Assembly (NCBI GenBank): GCA_030433195.1
Contig: JAUIME010000296.1
Location: 1-6,662, forward strand
Origin: a bacterium
Lineage (GTDB): Bacteria > Planctomycetota > JACOTG01 > JAUIME01
DNA: 6,662 bases
Direction of reading: 5' to 3'
Made by a program: the position numbers and the translations under genes. Shown here piece after piece: positions 4,719 through 6,662 of the stretch (within the stretch, counting starts at the first letter, position 1; each line of letters opens with the position of its first letter). Under the pieces are notes generated by a model. That model had not been told where the DNA came from, made no database searches, and saw only the letters and a program-made list of their open reading frames with translations.

Positions 4719-5543
4719 TCAACCGATCTGATCCTTGATGTTCTTGTTCAACTGGAAGATCTCTTCCAGCATGCCCTTCTTCTGCGAGAACGCCTCGTCG
4801 TCGGGAGTGAGGCCTTGCACGGTCTTGTAGATCGACGCGATGCCGTCCTCGGTGGGGCCGGCCGCCTGAGCGCGCATCAGCGCGTCCTCGGCCCGATCCA
4901 GCGATTCTCGCATTTTCTGGACGCGCCGCTCCAGCGTCTCGATTCGCTTCTCACCCTCGGCCGCGTACTCCGAGCGCATTTCGTCGACGGCAGCCGAGAA
5001 CAGCGTGTCGAGCTCTCGGTGGAGACCTTCGACCATTTCCTCGAGGAACTTGACCAGGCGAGCGTCCGGGGAAGCCCCGAGCATCTCGATGCGGCTCTCG
5101 AGGTTCCGATCGAGAACTTCCTCCAGGCGAACGCGATACGCCTCGCTTCCCGTCCCGACGGGCATCTCTTCCCAGAAGCCGCGCTCGGTCTCGAGCATCG
5201 TGTCTTCGCGCTCGATCTGCCCCTTGAGCACGTCGCGATGCATCTCGAGCTTCTCTTGCTGCTTCTCGAAGTTCTCGCACAGCTCCTTGTAGGAGTCTCG
5301 CTCCTTGAGAAGGCTGATGAACGCTCGGCGCCCCTCCTCGGACAGGTTGTCGAGGTCGCCTTGACTGAGCTTCACCCCATATTCGCGCAGCACCTGCTCG
5401 ACGGCCAGCGCCACGAGCGAGCCGAGCTGGTTCGACTTGAACACGGACACGCGCTTCACGCCGCGCTGTTTGAGCGACGTGAGATCGGTCCCGAGGGATC
5501 GCTCTCGAATGAGCCGGTAGATTTTCTCGGCGATCGAGTTCAT
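4719..5543 (-). CDS. Coiled-coil protein of unknown function, operon partner of mamK
   Basis: I do not recognise this 274-residue protein. It has no signal peptide or membrane segment. Residues 1-85 look like a compact helical domain with a hydrophobic helix at about 40-54 (GSLVALAVEQVLREY). Residues about 72-122 and 134-226 are long charged helices rich in E, K, R and L with heptad character, split by a G/P-containing break at 122-133. Residues 233-274 form a separate end: IYKTVQGLTPDDEAF, then MLEEIFQLNKNIKDQ. It lies 52 bp upstream of mamK on the same strand, so a structural or anchoring partner of the filament is a reasonable guess. The ATG at 5543 was chosen because the longer frame begins with TTG at 5633 and its added segment is arginine-rich, GC-rich and without a clear ribosome site; the site before 5543 (GAAAG) is also weak, and an ATG at 5591 is possible. 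Confidence 0.78.
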   Translation of the reverse strand: MNSIAEKIYRLIRERSLGTDLTSLKQRGVKRVSVFKSNQLGSLVALAVEQVLREYGVKLSQGDLDNLSEEGRRAFISLLKERDSYKELCENFEKQQEKLEMHRDVLKGQIEREDTMLETERGFWEEMPVGTGSEAYRVRLEEVLDRNLESRIEMLGASPDARLVKFLEEMVEGLHRELDTLFSAAVDEMRSEYAAEGEKRIETLERRVQKMRESLDRAEDALMRAQAAGPTEDGIASIYKTVQGLTPDDEAFSQKKGMLEEIFQLNKNIKDQIG

Positions 5544-5791
5544 GCTCGACTTTCGCGATTCGAGGACGTCCCGGCGAGGCCGCACGAGCATGCGCGCCGA
5601 TCCCGGGACTGTCGGTTTCTTCGGGATTTGCAAGTTTCCCGTAAAGGGGATTTTTCAGGTATAAATGATATTTTGCCGATAGCCGAAGGCGAGTCCGCTC
5701 TCGCCGATCCGGCAGGTCGACACGACCGACAAGCGAAGCTTCGCCGCCTTTCGGACGACAACGACGACGAGCGCGGAAGGGATCGATTTTC
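5544..5791. promoter_or_regulatory. Divergent intergenic region with AT-rich island
   Basis: This region separates the minus-strand coiled-coil/mamK operon from the plus-strand ATPase gene. About 5641-5675 is markedly AT-rich against GC-rich flanks and includes TATAAAT (5660-5666), a plausible -10 for the plus-strand gene; I see no convincing -35. The following 5' UTR (about 5676-5791) has a 6-bp hairpin at 5688-5705 (GGCGAG, TCCGCT, CTCGCC) and a perfect 12-bp palindrome GCGAAGCTTCGC at 5733-5744. Neither is a riboswitch I know. The plus gene has GGAAGGG at 5775-5781, 10 bases before its ATG. No minus-strand promoter could be assigned, and the 54-bp block seen at 2323-3418 is absent. Confidence 0.4.
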
Positions 5792-6544
5792 ATGGGCCGA
5801 TGGCGCGGGTTCCCATTCATGCGCAAGACCGCAAAGACCCAATCCGAGACTCCGCCCGCCGCATTCATGCGTGACGAAGATCTCGTGGTCTTGGTCGACG
5901 AATCGGTCGATCCGCGCGTGGTCGCCTACCACGACCCGCAGTCGCCCGCCGCGGAGCAGTTCCGCGCGTTCCGCACGACGCTCCTCGCCAATCTCGGTCC
6001 CGATCCCGGGCCGCAAGTTCTCACCGTAACGAGCGCCCTCGAGAAGGAAGGCAAGAGCCTCTCGACCGCGAACCTCGGAGTCGTTCTCGCGGACCTCGCC
6101 GAGACGCGCGTGTGCCTGATCGACGCCGACCTTCGCAAGCCGACGCTCGCCGCGATCTTCAGTTTGCCCGAGAGCGCCGGTCTCGCCGATGCGCTCGTCG
6201 ATGGCTACCCGCTCGACCGCGTGATGTCGTCGGTGTGTCTCGGCACGGTCGACGTGATCCCGGCCGGCAACGAGCCGCGACGCGCGATCGACCTTCTCGG
6301 CTCGGACCGATTCCACGACATGCTCGACGAGTTGCGCTCGCGGTACGACTACGTCCTCATCGACACTCCGCCGACGAGCCTCTTCTCCGACAGCATCGTC
6401 GTCGGCGGTGCATCCGACGGCACGCTGCTCATCGCACGACTGCGCTTCACGCCGCGGGCGGTGATCCAGCAGACCGTCGCGCAGATCCGCCAAGCCGGCG
6501 GTCGCGTCATCGGCGCGTTCCTCGTCGGCGACGACTCGCACTGA
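5792..6544 (+). CDS. CpsD/CapB-type tyrosine-kinase-like P-loop ATPase
   Basis: This 250-residue cytoplasmic protein has the BY-kinase ATPase fold. Residues 54-64 (AEQFRAFRTTL) carry the EX2RX2R-type oligomerisation motif (E55, R58, R61). Walker A is SALEKEGKS (81-89) with K88, and lacks the usual PGEGK proline/glycine pair. Walker A' is VCLIDADLRKP (107-117) with D111 and D113. Walker B is YVLIDTPP (187-194) with D191. The family controls export and chain length of capsular or extracellular polysaccharide with a Wzz-like membrane activator. No activator domain or membrane segment is fused here. The C-terminus ends VGDDSH with no tyrosine cluster, so autophosphorylation of a Tyr tail is not expected. 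The first 40 residues are variable. ATG 5792 has GGAAGGG upstream; ATG 5819 is an alternative. It is divergent from the mamK operon, and a functional link is not shown. Confidence 0.85.
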   Translation: MGRWRGFPFMRKTAKTQSETPPAAFMRDEDLVVLVDESVDPRVVAYHDPQSPAAEQFRAFRTTLLANLGPDPGPQVLTVTSALEKEGKSLSTANLGVVLADLAETRVCLIDADLRKPTLAAIFSLPESAGLADALVDGYPLDRVMSSVCLGTVDVIPAGNEPRRAIDLLGSDRFHDMLDELRSRYDYVLIDTPPTSLFSDSIVVGGASDGTLLIARLRFTPRAVIQQTVAQIRQAGGRVIGAFLVGDDSH

Positions 6545-6662
6545 TCGCACCGGTTCGGATCGTTCGCATCGACGAAAGTCGTCGCGACGAGATCGGGCGG
6601 GATACGGCCCCGCGAGGTTCCTTCCGATACGAAGAGGAATCGTCTCGTTGCGGCGTGATGGC
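6545..6662. other. Downstream region, no gene recognised
   Basis: The 118 bp after the ATPase stop contain a short 4-bp hairpin with a GAAA loop (6570-6581) and no T-run, so no intrinsic terminator is evident. An ATG at 6658 lies too close to the edge to judge and has no well-spaced ribosome site. Confidence 0.4.

Noticed and set aside
3557..5543. Part of a complete magnetosome island
   Set aside because: Only a mamK-like gene is present; flanking genes are a lyase-like protein and a BY-kinase-like ATPase. The window cannot exclude magnetosome genes elsewhere.
5655..5682. FliA (sigma-28)-type promoter, from GCCGATAG at 5675-5682
   Set aside because: The matching upstream element at the proper 15-bp spacing is CAGG, a poor fit to TAAA or TCAA, and no motility gene is nearby.
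4623..6029. 468-codon plus-strand frame
   Set aside because: It is antisense to the coiled-coil gene and then out of frame with the ATPase gene; no domain is recognisable.
5540..6550. 336-codon minus-strand frame
   Set aside because: It is antisense to the well-supported BY-kinase-like gene and rich in R, E and D as shadows are.
6570..6581. Terminator of the BY-kinase-like gene
   Set aside because: The stem is only 4 bp with a GAAA loop and no T-run follows.

Overview
The window is a GC-rich bacterial segment with four protein genes and, between two of them, about 1.5 kb of unusually structured non-coding DNA. The genes are: (i) the 5' part of a secreted PcRGLX/YetA-like (polysaccharide lyase family 26-like) protein, minus strand, running off the left edge; (ii) a MamK-family bacterial actin, minus strand; (iii) a coiled-coil protein just upstream of it on the same strand; (iv) a divergent CpsD/CapB-type P-loop ATPase (BY-kinase fold), plus strand. 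The GC-biased codon use, a large secreted polysaccharide-lyase-like protein and a MamK-like actin outside any visible magnetosome island suggest an environmental bacterium, possibly Planctomycetota or another deep lineage carrying MamK homologues. This is an inference; no rRNA or marker gene is present.

Layout. 1-1995 (-): lyase-like gene, truncated by the window. 1996-2316 (-): its long, structured 5' leader. 2323-3495: non-coding region holding three copies of one 54-bp promoter/operator-like block (2323-2376, 2877-2930, 3365-3418), three rho-independent terminators (2523-2558, 3000-3037, 3460-3495) and ten GC-rich hairpins, nearly all with a GGGG loop on the minus strand. 3557-4666 (-): mamK-like actin. 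4719-5543 (-): coiled-coil partner candidate. 5544-5791: divergent intergenic region with an AT-rich island. 5792-6544 (+): BY-kinase-like ATPase. 6545-6662: no gene seen.

Most notable is the array between mamK and the lyase gene. Read on the minus strand it repeats the order terminator, spacer, promoter, chain of hairpins, terminator. The first two promoter copies each drive a predicted non-coding RNA of about 350 nt ending at its own terminator, with 5 and 4 GGGG-loop hairpins. The third copy has no terminator; its predicted transcript carries one such hairpin and continues into the lyase gene. Imperfect base pairs in the hairpins are mostly G-U on the minus strand (A-C on the plus strand), which independently points to structured minus-strand RNA. 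No reading frame is shared by the copies.

The actin and coiled-coil genes form a likely two-gene operon (52 bp apart) closed by the terminator at 3460-3495: a MamK-like filament with a possible coiled-coil partner, but no mamA/B/E/I/O/M/P/Q-like gene in view. The BY-kinase-like ATPase is divergent and may belong to a polysaccharide-export locus continuing to the right.
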